Source: Sva-07 sp963698565
Lineage (GTDB): Bacteria > Actinomycetota > Acidimicrobiia > Acidimicrobiales > Ilumatobacteraceae
Length of the DNA: 64,000 nucleotides
Assembly: GCA_963698565.1 (NCBI GenBank)
Contig: CAVORH010000046.1
Coordinates: 1-64,000, forward strand
Reading direction: 5' to 3'
Below the pieces are notes generated by a model. It was not told the origin of the DNA, made no database searches, and saw only the letters and a list, made by a program, of their open reading frames with translations. Positions within the stretch are counted from its first letter, which is position 1, and every line of letters begins with the position of its first letter. Of this stretch, positions 42,348-49,777 are shown piece after piece. The position numbers and the translations under genes were made by a program.

Positions 42348-42923
42348 TCAGTTGACCGAGACGACGATCGACGTCGGGTTGGCGATGACGTCGAACGATG
42401 CCGACCGCTTCTGCGACTGGGCGACGATGCCCTCGAGCTCGGCCTTGGTCGCGTCGGCATCGATGTCGTAGTGCACCCGGATCGCGGAGAACCCGTTGCG
42501 GACGTCGCTGTCGATGCCCAGGATCCCGGCGAGGTCCATGTTCGCCTCCACGGTCGCCTTGACCGATCGGAGCTGCACGCCGCGGTGGGTGGCCACCGAC
42601 GCAACGCCGGCGGTCAGGCAGCCTGCCAAGCCGATCAGCAGCATCTCCGGCGGGGTCGGGCCGTTGTCGGCGGAGGCGAAGAGCTCCGGGTGGTCGGTGT
42701 CGGCCGAGTACGGCTGGCGGTGGGTCTGCTCGCCGCCGGCGCCGCTGAACTTCTCGACGGTCGTGCGGCTGTGGGTGCCGTTGACCCACTCGCAGTCGGC
42801 GCGCCACGTGAACTGCGCCAGCTCCGGCATCTCGGTCATGTGGTCGCGGGCGCCGAGCAGGGCTTCGACGTTGACGCCGTTGTCGACAGCGGGGGTTTCG
42901 GTGCTGGTGTCGGTGATGGTCAT
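42348..42923 (-). CDS. OsmC-family protein
   Basis: The 191-residue product has the OsmC/YhfA pattern: TWRADCEWVNGTHSRTTVEK, HPELFASADNGPTPPEMLLI, then GLAGCLTAGVASVATHRGVQ with the conserved Cys, and VRVHYDIDADATKAELEGIV-like strands near the end (IRVHYDIDADATKAELEGIV). Classical OsmC peroxidases use two cysteines; here the second canonical Cys is in GLAGC and the position of a partner is unclear. It may reduce organic hydroperoxides or bind acyl/thiol ligands. AAGGAG precedes the ATG. It heads the transcription unit that continues into the monooxygenase gene and is divergent from the methyltransferase, with a phased operator array between. Confidence 0.85.
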   Translation of the reverse strand: MTITDTSTETPAVDNGVNVEALLGARDHMTEMPELAQFTWRADCEWVNGTHSRTTVEKFSGAGGEQTHRQPYSADTDHPELFASADNGPTPPEMLLIGLAGCLTAGVASVATHRGVQLRSVKATVEANMDLAGILGIDSDVRNGFSAIRVHYDIDADATKAELEGIVAQSQKRSASFDVIANPTSIVVSVN

Positions 42924-43016
42924 GGTGGTTGCTCCTTCGTGTCGGGACGGGATCGGTGTCCCGTGCCGGGTCGGTGGTTGTCGAGCACCACCGTGACGGA
43001 ACGTCCGAGCCGATGC

Positions 43017-43067
43017 TTGGAGACGGCGTGGAGACGAGCGGGAGATGCATCTCCATCCGGTCTCCAA
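43017..43067. promoter_or_regulatory. Five GGAGAY boxes at exact 11-bp steps
   Basis: GGAGAC at 43019 and 43030 and GGAGAT at 43041 are direct repeats 11 bases apart; ATCTCC at 43049 and GTCTCC at 43060 continue in reverse, again 11 apart. The middle pair forms a perfect 14-base palindrome GGAGATGCATCTCC and the outer ones form TTGGAGAC/GTCTCCAA. It lies between the divergent OsmC and methyltransferase genes, 26 bases before the latter's ATG. Confidence 0.7.
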
Positions 43068-43092
43068 GACCTGGCGGGCAGGCGTCGTCACG

Positions 43093-43950
43093 ATGGAACC
43101 CATGACCGTGAACGACACGACCCACGCAACGACGGACAAGGATCATCCGGCCGACACACCGGAGGGCCACGACTGGGAGGTGGCCGGCTCCGCCTGGGGG
43201 CGACGATCACGCGACTGGGCGTGCCTCTTCGAGCACTATGCGGTCGACGTGATCCAGGCGATCTTCCGACGCGTCGGCATCGACGAGGGCACCTCGATGC
43301 TCGACATCGCCTGCGGGTCGGGACTCGCCGTCCGCTACGCCGACGAGATGGGTGCCGCCGCAGCCGGGATCGACGCCGCGGCACCACTCGTCGAGATCGC
43401 CCGCGACCGCGCCCCCGCTGCCGACCTTCGAGTGGGCAACATGTTCGAGCTGCCGTGGGCCGACGAGTCCTTCGATGCGGTCACATCGATCAACGGGGTG
43501 TGGGGCGGGTGCGAGGGCGCGCTCGTCGAGGCGCATCGCGTGCTGAAGCCCGGTGGCCGCATCGGGATCAGCTTCTGGGGCAAGGGGCATCTCGACCTGC
43601 GCGCCTGCTTCATCGCCTTCGCGCTGAACGCGCCGGAGACGCACATGGAAGGGATGCGACGCACCAACGACATCGCCCGCCCCGGCGTTGCCGAGGCGAT
43701 GCTCGAGTCGACCGGGTTCGAGGTGCTCGAACGAGGCGGCCGCACATCGACCGTCGAGTGGCCGGACGCCGACACGGCGTGGCGGGCGATCTCGAGCGTC
43801 GGCCCTGCCGTGCCAGCGCTGGAGAAGGTCGGCGCCGACGTCCTGCGCCCGCTGGTGATGGAGTCAGTCGAGGCCCTGAAGGACCGCCACGGCATCTACC
43901 GGTTCTGCAACGACCAACAGTTCGTGATCGCCCGCAAACCGTCACCCTGA
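43093..43950 (+). CDS. Class I SAM-dependent methyltransferase
   Basis: A 285-residue methyltransferase of the UbiE/Methyltransf_11 type: motif I SMLDIACGSGLAVRYADEMG, then GIDAAAPLVEIARDRAP, DLRVGNMFELPWADESFDAV and a post-motif AHRVLKPGGRIGISFWGKG. The C-terminal insert (FIAFALNAPETHMEGMRRTN) probably shapes the substrate site. Substrate unknown. ATG 43093 was chosen; another in-frame ATG lies at 43102, and neither has a strong ribosome site. The promoter carries the phased GGAGAY array shared with the OsmC operon, so the two units may be co-regulated. A palindromic element follows the stop. Confidence 0.85.
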   Translation: MEPMTVNDTTHATTDKDHPADTPEGHDWEVAGSAWGRRSRDWACLFEHYAVDVIQAIFRRVGIDEGTSMLDIACGSGLAVRYADEMGAAAAGIDAAAPLVEIARDRAPAADLRVGNMFELPWADESFDAVTSINGVWGGCEGALVEAHRVLKPGGRIGISFWGKGHLDLRACFIAFALNAPETHMEGMRRTNDIARPGVAEAMLESTGFEVLERGGRTSTVEWPDADTAWRAISSVGPAVPALEKVGADVLRPLVMESVEALKDRHGIYRFCNDQQFVIARKPSP

Positions 43951-43969
43951 CCTTCTCCCCACCCACCCC

Positions 43970-44020
43970 GTTTGCGTCGAGATCTCGGTGACCCGTCCCA
44001 CCCGGAATGCAGCGCAAACG
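43970..44020 (+). repeat. 51-bp palindromic element, copy 7
   Basis: GTTTGCGTCGAGATCTCGGT to GCAGCGCAAACG; nearly identical to copies 3 and 4. Located between the convergent methyltransferase and quinone-reductase genes. Confidence 0.95.
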
Positions 44021-44112
44021 ACGAGCCGGTCGTTCTCCACGCGGACGGTGGCTCGGGCCCGATCGCGATGCCCGACGCCTTCACCACCTGCCCGCGCCAC
44101 CGGCCAACCCTG

Positions 44113-45105
44113 CTACAGGCGCACCATCACCTTGCCCTGGTTGGCGCCGGTGAACAGGCGGTCGAGTGCGGCCGGCGCGTTGTCGAGGCCGTCGACCACG
44201 TCGACCGCGAACTTCAGGTCGCCGCCCATCACCCAGCCCGCCAGCTCACCGATCGCTTCGTTGGCGCGGCTCATGTAGTCGAGGATGATGAAGCCCTCCA
44301 TGCGCCCGCGCTGCGAGATGAGCAGCGAGAGGTTGCTGGGTCCGGGCCGGGGCGCGTCGTCGTTGTAGGTGGCGATCGCGCCGCACAGCACGACGCGGCC
44401 CCGCAGTGCGAGGTTGGCGATGCCCGCTTCGAGGATGTCGCCGCCGACGTTGTCGAAGAACACGTCGACGCCCTTCGGACACGCCGCCCGGATCGCCTTG
44501 CCGACGTGCTCGGTCCGGTAGTTGATCGCTGCGTCGAAGCCGAGTTCGTCGACGAGCCAGGCGCACTTCTCGTCCGACCCGGCGATGCCGACGACTCGGC
44601 AGCCCTTGAGCCGGGCGATCTGGCCGACGACCGATCCGGTCGCCCCGGCCGCACCGGACACGAGGACGGTCTCACCGGCCACCGGCCGGCCGACGTCGAG
44701 CAGCCCGAAGTAGGCGGTGAGCCCGGTCACGCCGAACACGCTCAGCGCCGCGGTCGGATCGATGCCGTCGGGGATCAGGTTGCTCCCGGCACCCATCACC
44801 GCGTACTGCTGCCAGCCGGTCATCCCGAACAGCGTGGAGCCCACCGGGTACGCATCGTTGTTCGACTCGATCACCTCACCGAGACCACCACTGCGGATCG
44901 GCGCGCCGATCTCGATCGCCGGGAGGTAGGTGTCCATCGCCATCCAACCGCGGATCGTCGGGTCGATCGACAGCCACCCCACCTTCACGAGCACCTCACC
45001 CGGCCCGGGCGTCGGGACCTCGACCTCGTCGGTGGCGAAACAGTCGGCGGTCACCGCTCCGACGGGTCGCTGGGCGAGCGTGATGCGGCGGTTGAGTCCA
45101 GTCAT
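44113..45105 (-). CDS. NADP-dependent zinc-independent oxidoreductase (CurA-like)
   Basis: A 330-residue medium-chain reductase of the leukotriene-B4-dehydrogenase/CurA group: VGWLSIDPTIRGWMAMDTYL at the N-terminal substrate side, VFGVTGLTAYFGLLDVGRPV, the nucleotide motif VSGAAGATGSVVGQIARLKG (AxxGxxG) and VDVFFDNVGGDILEAGIANL. There are no zinc-binding residues. Such enzymes reduce alkenal double bonds or quinones with NADPH. It is divergent from the cupin gene; a palindromic element lies between the two starts. Confidence 0.9.
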   Translation of the reverse strand: MTGLNRRITLAQRPVGAVTADCFATDEVEVPTPGPGEVLVKVGWLSIDPTIRGWMAMDTYLPAIEIGAPIRSGGLGEVIESNNDAYPVGSTLFGMTGWQQYAVMGAGSNLIPDGIDPTAALSVFGVTGLTAYFGLLDVGRPVAGETVLVSGAAGATGSVVGQIARLKGCRVVGIAGSDEKCAWLVDELGFDAAINYRTEHVGKAIRAACPKGVDVFFDNVGGDILEAGIANLALRGRVVLCGAIATYNDDAPRPGPSNLSLLISQRGRMEGFIILDYMSRANEAIGELAGWVMGGDLKFAVDVVDGLDNAPAALDRLFTGANQGKVMVRL

Positions 45106-45127
45106 GCTCGCACCCTACGCACTCATC

Positions 45128-45178
45128 GTTTGTGACGAGATCTCGGTGACCCGCCCCACCCGGAATGCAACGCAAACG
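45128..45178 (+). repeat. 51-bp palindromic element, copy 8
   Basis: GTTTGTGACGAGATCTCGGT to GCAACGCAAACG. This copy is unusual in lying between divergent genes, 23 bases upstream of the quinone reductase start and 29 bases before the cupin start. Confidence 0.95.
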
Positions 45179-45206
45179 ACGAAGTGGCGGTCGGTACGGT
45201 GGCGGG

Positions 45207-45734
45207 GTGGATCCGCGTGTGGCCGAACTGATCGAGCAGTACGGGCTCGAGCCGCTGCCGGTGGAGGGCACGTTGTTCGTGAGCACCTACCGGTCGGCGG
45301 ACGACACGCCGAGCGGCGGGCCGGTCGGTACGGCAATGATCGGGCTGTACGCCCACGAGCCGCTCAGCCATTCGCTGTTCCACCGGCTCCCGACCGACGA
45401 GATCTGGCACTTCTACGGCGGCGACCCGATCCGGCTGATCCTGCTCCACCCGGATGGAACCTCGGCCGAAGTCTGGCTCGGACCCGACGCCGCTGCCGGC
45501 CAACGGGTGCAGTTCGTGATCCCCGCGGGAACCTGGCAGGCCGGCGAACTGCATCCCGACGGGGTCTACGGTCTGTTCGGGTGCACCATGGCCCCGGGCT
45601 TCACGGGAGCAGGGTTCGTCGCCGCCACCCGGGCCGAGTTGCTCGCACGCCACCCCGAGCGGGCCACCGACATCGAGCGGCTCACCGTGGCCGACGGCCA
45701 TTCGACGACGATGCCCGACGGCTTCGCCACCTGA
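45207..45734 (+). CDS. Cupin-domain protein (DUF985)
   Basis: The 175-residue protein has the DUF985 cupin pattern: VAELIEQYGLEPLPVEGTLF, STYRS, TAMIGLYAHEPLSHSLFHRL, PTDEIWHFYGGDPIRLILLH and GQRVQFVIPAGTWQAGELHP. The His and Glu of DEIWHFY and the later strand residues could hold a metal, as in other cupins. Its substrate is unknown. GTG at 45207 was chosen as start; the frame further upstream enters the palindromic element. Another element follows the stop by 17 bases. Confidence 0.85.
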   Translation: MDPRVAELIEQYGLEPLPVEGTLFVSTYRSADDTPSGGPVGTAMIGLYAHEPLSHSLFHRLPTDEIWHFYGGDPIRLILLHPDGTSAEVWLGPDAAAGQRVQFVIPAGTWQAGELHPDGVYGLFGCTMAPGFTGAGFVAATRAELLARHPERATDIERLTVADGHSTTMPDGFAT

Positions 45735-45751
45735 CCGGCCCCTGCCACCCC

Positions 45752-45802
45752 GTTTGCGTCACGTTTCCGGTGACCCGCCCCACCCGGAATGCAACGCAAA
45801 CG
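45752..45802 (+). repeat. 51-bp palindromic element, copy 9
   Basis: GTTTGCGTCACGTTTCCGGT to GCAACGCAAACG, between the convergent cupin and GAF-protein genes. It ends 13 bases before the stop codon of the latter. Confidence 0.95.
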
Positions 45803-45814
45803 ACGAAGCGGGGG

Positions 45815-47188
45815 TCAGTCGACCGATTCGAGCCGAGGACGCGCCGAGACATCGAGGCGGAATCGGCCGCGACCGGTCTTCTCGAGACGGATCGGCACCT
45901 CGCGTTCGTCGAGGCGTCGCTTCAACAGGATCAGGCGGCTCTCCAGGTTGTCCTTGAAGCCGGGCAGGTCGAGGCTCGTGTCGAGGCGCAACTCGCGATT
46001 GGTGAAGTCGACCCGACCGTCCGCGGCGTACGCCCGCAGCAGCGACCAGAGGATCCGGCCGGCCACTCCCTTGATGAGATAGTCGCCGTCGACGAACACG
46101 CTGCCGTCGACCGGGAAGAACCGGATCGCGAGCTCGCCGTCCGGGCGCGCGCGAACCGCCGACGGATCCGACGACGGACCCGACGTGACCTCGTCGGGAT
46201 CGTCACACTCGACGTCCCGGACGTGCTCGATCGCGCTCGCGAGGAGCGACGCGACGATGCTCAACACCAGTTCGTCCGCAGCGTCGAACGCCACCGGGCG
46301 ACGGCTCTCCGCCACCAGCACCCCGACCAGTTCACCTCGCGCCATCGCCGGCACCACGATCCGGCTCTGGACGCCGTCGATCTCCACCACCGGCAACTCG
46401 TGGCCGGGCCCGACGCCCTGTTGCTCGTACTCGCGCCGGATCGTCCGGGCGTACTTCTTCATCTGGTGCAGACCCCCGATGCGCAGCGTCTCGCACCGCT
46501 CGGCGGCCAGGCCGATCTGCCCCTTCCCGAGGGTCACCTCCGCGCCGACTCCCTCGGTGTCGAAACCGTGGCTCCCGATCGCGTACAGCCGGGTGCCGCC
46601 CTCGTCGAGCAACAGCAGCACGGTGTGGCGATAGCCCAGCAACCGGTCGAGCCCATCGAGCGTGGTGTCGACGATCACGTCGAGATCACCTGCCCGAGCG
46701 ATGCGCCGGGCGAGCTCGGCCAGGCCACTCAGCTCCGGCGACGGGCGACGCCCGGGCGGGACATCGCTCGGCATGACGCCCGACGGGTTCGGTGGGTTCT
46801 GCTCGATCGCCACCACCCTGAACACGTCGGCGGCTCGCAGCCGGTACACGTCCTGCATGTTCTCGAGCACGGCGAGCGCCTCGATGTCGGCCCGCAACCG
46901 GTCGAACACCGGCCCGCGTCGCTCGGTACGCTCGTACACCAGCGACAGGCGGTACTCGTCGTGGGTCACCGGATCCATCAGCAGGAGGCTGGCTCGGGGA
47001 TTGTCGGCGAGATTGCGTGACGTCTTCGACATGAACTGGTTCGACAGCGCGACACGCTCGTCGTCCACCTGGTGCGCGCGAGAGATGTAGGTGACGTTCG
47101 GGAGACCACCGGCCGACGCCGTCGCGAGTACCGCCGGGATCGCTCCACCGAAGCACCGTTCGATGTCGGGAAGGGCCAGGTCACCCAC
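45815..47188 (-). CDS. Split-barrel plus GAF sensor with winged-helix-like end
   Basis: A 457-residue multidomain protein. Residues 1-130 are a flavin split-barrel domain (IPAVLATASAGGLPNVTYIS; LADNPRASLLLMDPVTHDEY). Residues 155-330 form a GAF domain (DVIVDTTLDGLDRLLGYRHT; RIVVPAMARGELVGVLVAES). The last 110 residues (IRFFPVDGSVFVDGDYLIKG; WSLLRAYAADGRVDFTNREL) look like a winged-helix output domain. It may read a redox or flavin-linked signal and bind DNA. The GTG start overlaps the stop region of the upstream split-barrel gene, so the two are translated together. Confidence 0.78.
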   Translation of the reverse strand: MGDLALPDIERCFGGAIPAVLATASAGGLPNVTYISRAHQVDDERVALSNQFMSKTSRNLADNPRASLLLMDPVTHDEYRLSLVYERTERRGPVFDRLRADIEALAVLENMQDVYRLRAADVFRVVAIEQNPPNPSGVMPSDVPPGRRPSPELSGLAELARRIARAGDLDVIVDTTLDGLDRLLGYRHTVLLLLDEGGTRLYAIGSHGFDTEGVGAEVTLGKGQIGLAAERCETLRIGGLHQMKKYARTIRREYEQQGVGPGHELPVVEIDGVQSRIVVPAMARGELVGVLVAESRRPVAFDAADELVLSIVASLLASAIEHVRDVECDDPDEVTSGPSSDPSAVRARPDGELAIRFFPVDGSVFVDGDYLIKGVAGRILWSLLRAYAADGRVDFTNRELRLDTSLDLPGFKDNLESRLILLKRRLDEREVPIRLEKTGRGRFRLDVSARPRLESVD

Positions 47189-47657
47189 TGGTTGCTCCCG
47201 GGAGCGCGGACCCCGCCGACGGTCCGGGGGTCTGGTCGAACGAGTCCTCGACGACCATCTCCACCGCCACCATCCGGTGGGGAAGTATCCGGCGCAACGC
47301 CTCCACCGGGTTGCCGTCGGTTCGATGCACCGACTCGAAGAAGGTCTCGCTCTGGATGCGGGCGAGTTCGATGTCGGCGGCCGTCGGCGACTCGACCACC
47401 ACCGGTCGCCCCTTGAGCTGCACCGACTGGTAGGTGCTGGCCTCCGCGCCGGTCAACGACACCGCGCCGGACTGCAGGTTCTCGACCACCGCGGGGTCGT
47501 CGGCGCTCATCACGAAGCGCAGCCGGCAGCTGTCGGCATCGACCACCGATGCGGCCCATGCCCGATCGGCCCGGGGTTCACCGTCGGCCGACACCGTGCA
47601 CACGACCAGGCCGGCACCGGTCTCCAAGATCGTCACCAACTCCGTTGCGAACGCCAC
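47181..47657 (-). CDS. Pyridoxamine-phosphate-oxidase-fold protein
   Basis: A 158-residue split-barrel protein: GAGLVVCTVSADGEPRADRA near the start, LRFVMSADDPAVVENLQSGA, VSLTGAEASTYQSVQLKGRP (a flavin-phosphate region) and RILPHRMVAVEMVVEDSFDQ. It may bind FMN, heme or F420; the Ser-Tyr-Gln-Ser-Val-Gln-Lys stretch is usual in general stress proteins of this fold. GTG at 47657 has AGGAGG five bases upstream. Its end overlaps the start of the GAF-containing gene by eight bases. It is divergent from the hemerythrin gene across a region dense in inverted repeats. Confidence 0.82.
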   Translation of the reverse strand: MAFATELVTILETGAGLVVCTVSADGEPRADRAWAASVVDADSCRLRFVMSADDPAVVENLQSGAVSLTGAEASTYQSVQLKGRPVVVESPTAADIELARIQSETFFESVHRTDGNPVEALRRILPHRMVAVEMVVEDSFDQTPGPSAGSALPGATSG

Positions 47658-47665
47658 CGCAGCCT

Positions 47666-47785
47666 CCTGAACGAGCCTTCAGGATACGTGAGGAAACTCT
47701 CACGATCTGCATACGGGGAGTTCAGGAACACGCCACCGGCGGAGTGTTCACGATGGTCATCGTCGACTCGAAGGTCGAGTCGACG
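47666..47785. promoter_or_regulatory. Divergent control region with four inverted repeats
   Basis: Between the two divergent starts lie CCTGAA-n6-TTCAGG (47666-47683), CGTGAG-n6-CTCACG (47687-47704), GAACAC-n12-GTGTTC (47726-47749) and the perfect CGTCGACTCGA-n3-TCGAGTCGACG (47761-47785). The last ends 11 bases before the hemerythrin ATG and could also fold as an mRNA hairpin next to the ribosome site GGAAAGGA. Confidence 0.6.
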
Positions 47786-47796
47786 GAAAGGAACAC

Positions 47797-48513
47797 ATGA
47801 CCGTCATCGACTCCATGGTCACCGTCGTCGATCCCGAGTTCCGGGTCCCGGCCGTCGACCTCTACCGCGACATCCACAAGGGCATCCGCGCCGAGCTGTT
47901 CGCCGTCACCTCGACGGCCGGCAGCATCGACCCGTCGGACCGTTGCGACCGTGCGGCACTCGCCGACCACGTCTCCTCGGTCGCCGCCGTCCTCGAGTCG
48001 CACGCCCACCACGAGGACAGCATCATCGATCCCGTGCTCGAACGGCACCTGCCGGAACTCGCTGACGAGATCACCACCGACCACGAGCGTCTCGAAGCGA
48101 TGTTCGCAGCGATCACCGAACTCGCCGGTGACACCATCGACGCTGCGGACGGCGACCAGCGACGGCTGCTGCACCTCCTCCACCTGGACCTCGCCCGATT
48201 CACCAGCTCGTATCTCGAGCACATCGACCTCGAGGAACGTGTGGTGATGCAACGGCTCCCGCAACTGATCGGCATCGAGCAGATCGCCGCGATGCACGGC
48301 GCGATCGTCGGTTCGATCCCACCAGACGAGATGGCCCGGAGCCTGGCGTTCATGCTGCCGGCGATGAACATCGACGACCGCACCGAGCTGTTCACCGGCA
48401 TGCGCCTGGCGGCCCCACCCGAGGCGTTCGACGCCACGATCGGACTGGCTCGATCGGTGCTGCAACCGATCGACTTCACGGCGCTCGCCAACCGCCTGGA
48501 GGTGGCCCGATGA
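47797..48513 (+). CDS. Hemerythrin-like HHE domain protein
   Basis: A 238-residue protein whose first 160 residues carry the hemerythrin/HHE iron ligands: His in YRDIHKGIRAEL, HAHHEDSIIDPV, TTDHERLEAMFA and YLEHIDLEERVV. This should form a four-helix bundle with a diiron site for oxygen, nitric oxide or iron sensing. The C-terminal part (MHGAIVGSIPPDEMARSLAF) is helical. GGAAAGGA precedes the ATG. Its stop overlaps the next gene's start (ATGA), so it is co-translated with a cupredoxin-like lipoprotein. Upstream inverted repeats suggest tight regulation. Confidence 0.88.
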   Translation: MTVIDSMVTVVDPEFRVPAVDLYRDIHKGIRAELFAVTSTAGSIDPSDRCDRAALADHVSSVAAVLESHAHHEDSIIDPVLERHLPELADEITTDHERLEAMFAAITELAGDTIDAADGDQRRLLHLLHLDLARFTSSYLEHIDLEERVVMQRLPQLIGIEQIAAMHGAIVGSIPPDEMARSLAFMLPAMNIDDRTELFTGMRLAAPPEAFDATIGLARSVLQPIDFTALANRLEVAR

Positions 48514-49040
48514 AGCGCACCGCGATCACGCTCCTGTTGTGCGCACCGCTGCTGTTCGCCGCCTGCGGCGACGATGCGGACGCCACCGTCGACGACGGCG
48601 CACACTCCGGGGTCCTCGACGTGACACTCAGCGACTTCTCCTTCGGGGAGCTCCCCGACGAGGTCGCTGCCGGTACCCGGCTCCGGGTCGAGAACACCTC
48701 CGAGAGCGAGTTGCACGAGATGGTCGCCGTCAGGCTCTCCGATGGCGACGACCGCCCCGTCGACGAGATCGTCGCATCGGGCCTCGACGATCTGTTCTCG
48801 GCCGGACCGCCTGCCGCGGTCCTGCTGGCCGCACCCGGCGGGGAGCAGATCGCCGCCGTCGGTGACGGCGTCCTCGCCGAACCCGGCCGCTATCTCCTGC
48901 TGTGCACGATCCCGACCGGGGCGAACCCACAGGAGTACCTCGAGCAGGCCGCCGTCAGCGACGGCCCACCACAGGTCGACGGCGGGCCGCCGCACTTCGT
49001 CAACGGCATGGTCGATGACCTCGTGGTGACGGGCCCCTGA
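48510..49040 (+). CDS. Cupredoxin-like lipoprotein
   Basis: A 176-residue lipoprotein: signal MKRTAITLLLCAPLLFAAC with lipobox LFAAC, then an acidic linker and a cupredoxin-like beta-sandwich (LDVTLSDFSFGELPDEVAAG; RLRVENTSESELHEMVAVRL). Possible type I copper ligands are His of ELHEM, Cys of YLLLCTIPTGAN, and His and Met of PPHFVNGM, in the right order. It would be anchored outside the membrane and carry electrons or sense copper. It overlaps the hemerythrin gene by four bases, linking an external copper protein with an internal diiron protein. Confidence 0.82.
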   Translation: MKRTAITLLLCAPLLFAACGDDADATVDDGAHSGVLDVTLSDFSFGELPDEVAAGTRLRVENTSESELHEMVAVRLSDGDDRPVDEIVASGLDDLFSAGPPAAVLLAAPGGEQIAAVGDGVLAEPGRYLLLCTIPTGANPQEYLEQAAVSDGPPQVDGGPPHFVNGMVDDLVVTGP

Positions 49041-49122
49041 CACACCCGGTGGGACGACCGACGCCACGAGCTGCCGGGCCGGACCTCGTTCGGCCCGGCC
49101 GTGGCGCTCGCGACGACGGAAC

Positions 49123-49269
49123 TCAGTCGTGGGGCATCTCGTGGGGTTCGATCGAGTCGACCACGGCGGCGTGTTCGGGATGGTCGTGGAGGATGTGGTC
49201 CTTCACCTCGTTGTGGTAGCTGAAGATCAGTTCGCAATACGGACAGGCATGGGTGGTCGATCCGTTCAT
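49123..49269 (-). CDS. Small C2H2-type zinc-finger protein
   Basis: A 48-residue protein from the ATG at 49269: MNGSTTHACPYCELIFSYHN then EVKDHILHDHPEHAAVVDSI. The CxxC pair followed by HxxxH/H spacing fits a single zinc finger of the type seen in short actinobacterial proteins near universal-stress and hemerythrin genes. It could bind nucleic acid or simply be stabilised by zinc. The open frame extends upstream to 50055 but only this part is coding-like. It converges on the cupredoxin gene. Confidence 0.6.
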   Translation of the reverse strand: MNGSTTHACPYCELIFSYHNEVKDHILHDHPEHAAVVDSIEPHEMPHD

Positions 49270-49341
49270 GTCACGATCGTCCACCCGGATCGCTCGCACG
49301 ACCAGGGTCGTTCGGTCCGTCGACGATGTACGGTCGGCGAC

Positions 49342-49722
49342 GTGGACCCGGTGATCGAGGACGTGCTCACGGCCAACCGCGCGTTCTACGACGCGCACGA
49401 GGCCCGCGACCTCGACGCCATGCGCGCGGTGTGGGAGCACAGCCAACGCACCGTGTGTGTGCACCCCGGCTGGCCGATCCTGCGCACCTGGCCGATCATC
49501 GAGGAGTCGTGGCGACGGATCCTCCAGGGTCCCGGGCGCAACCAGTTCATCCTCACCAACGAGGCGGTCGCGATCGACGGCGACATCGCCTGGGTGACGC
49601 TCGACGAGAACCTGGTCGACGCCGGCGGCACCGGCACCGTTGCAGCAACCAATCTCTACGCCCGCAGCGACGACGCCTGGCTCCTCGTCGCCCACCACGG
49701 CTCCCCCGTCATCTCGCGCTGA
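49342..49722 (+). CDS. SnoaL/NTF2-like domain protein
   Basis: A 126-residue protein of the NTF2-like superfamily, close to the actinobacterial group with a nuclear-transport-factor fold: VLTANRAFYDAHEARDLDAM, VWEHSQRTVCVHPGWPILRT, WPIIEESWRRILQGPGRNQF and YARSDDAWLLVAHHGSPV. Such proteins form a cone-shaped barrel that may be a ligase-independent hydrolase, isomerase or just a binding module. The start is a GTG at 49342 with only a weak ribosome site; the frame to 49129 upstream is not coding-like. No partner gene is seen. Confidence 0.8.
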   Translation: MDPVIEDVLTANRAFYDAHEARDLDAMRAVWEHSQRTVCVHPGWPILRTWPIIEESWRRILQGPGRNQFILTNEAVAIDGDIAWVTLDENLVDAGGTGTVAATNLYARSDDAWLLVAHHGSPVISR

Positions 49723-49777
49723 TCGTTCGGTGCGATCCCTCGTCCGAGTCGGACACGAAGTGTGCGATCCTGAGGGA

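Noticed and set aside
48510..49040. Reading the cupredoxin-like lipoprotein as a plain hypothetical
   Set aside because: Order of His, Cys, His and Met together with the lipobox favours a copper protein, though this is not proven.
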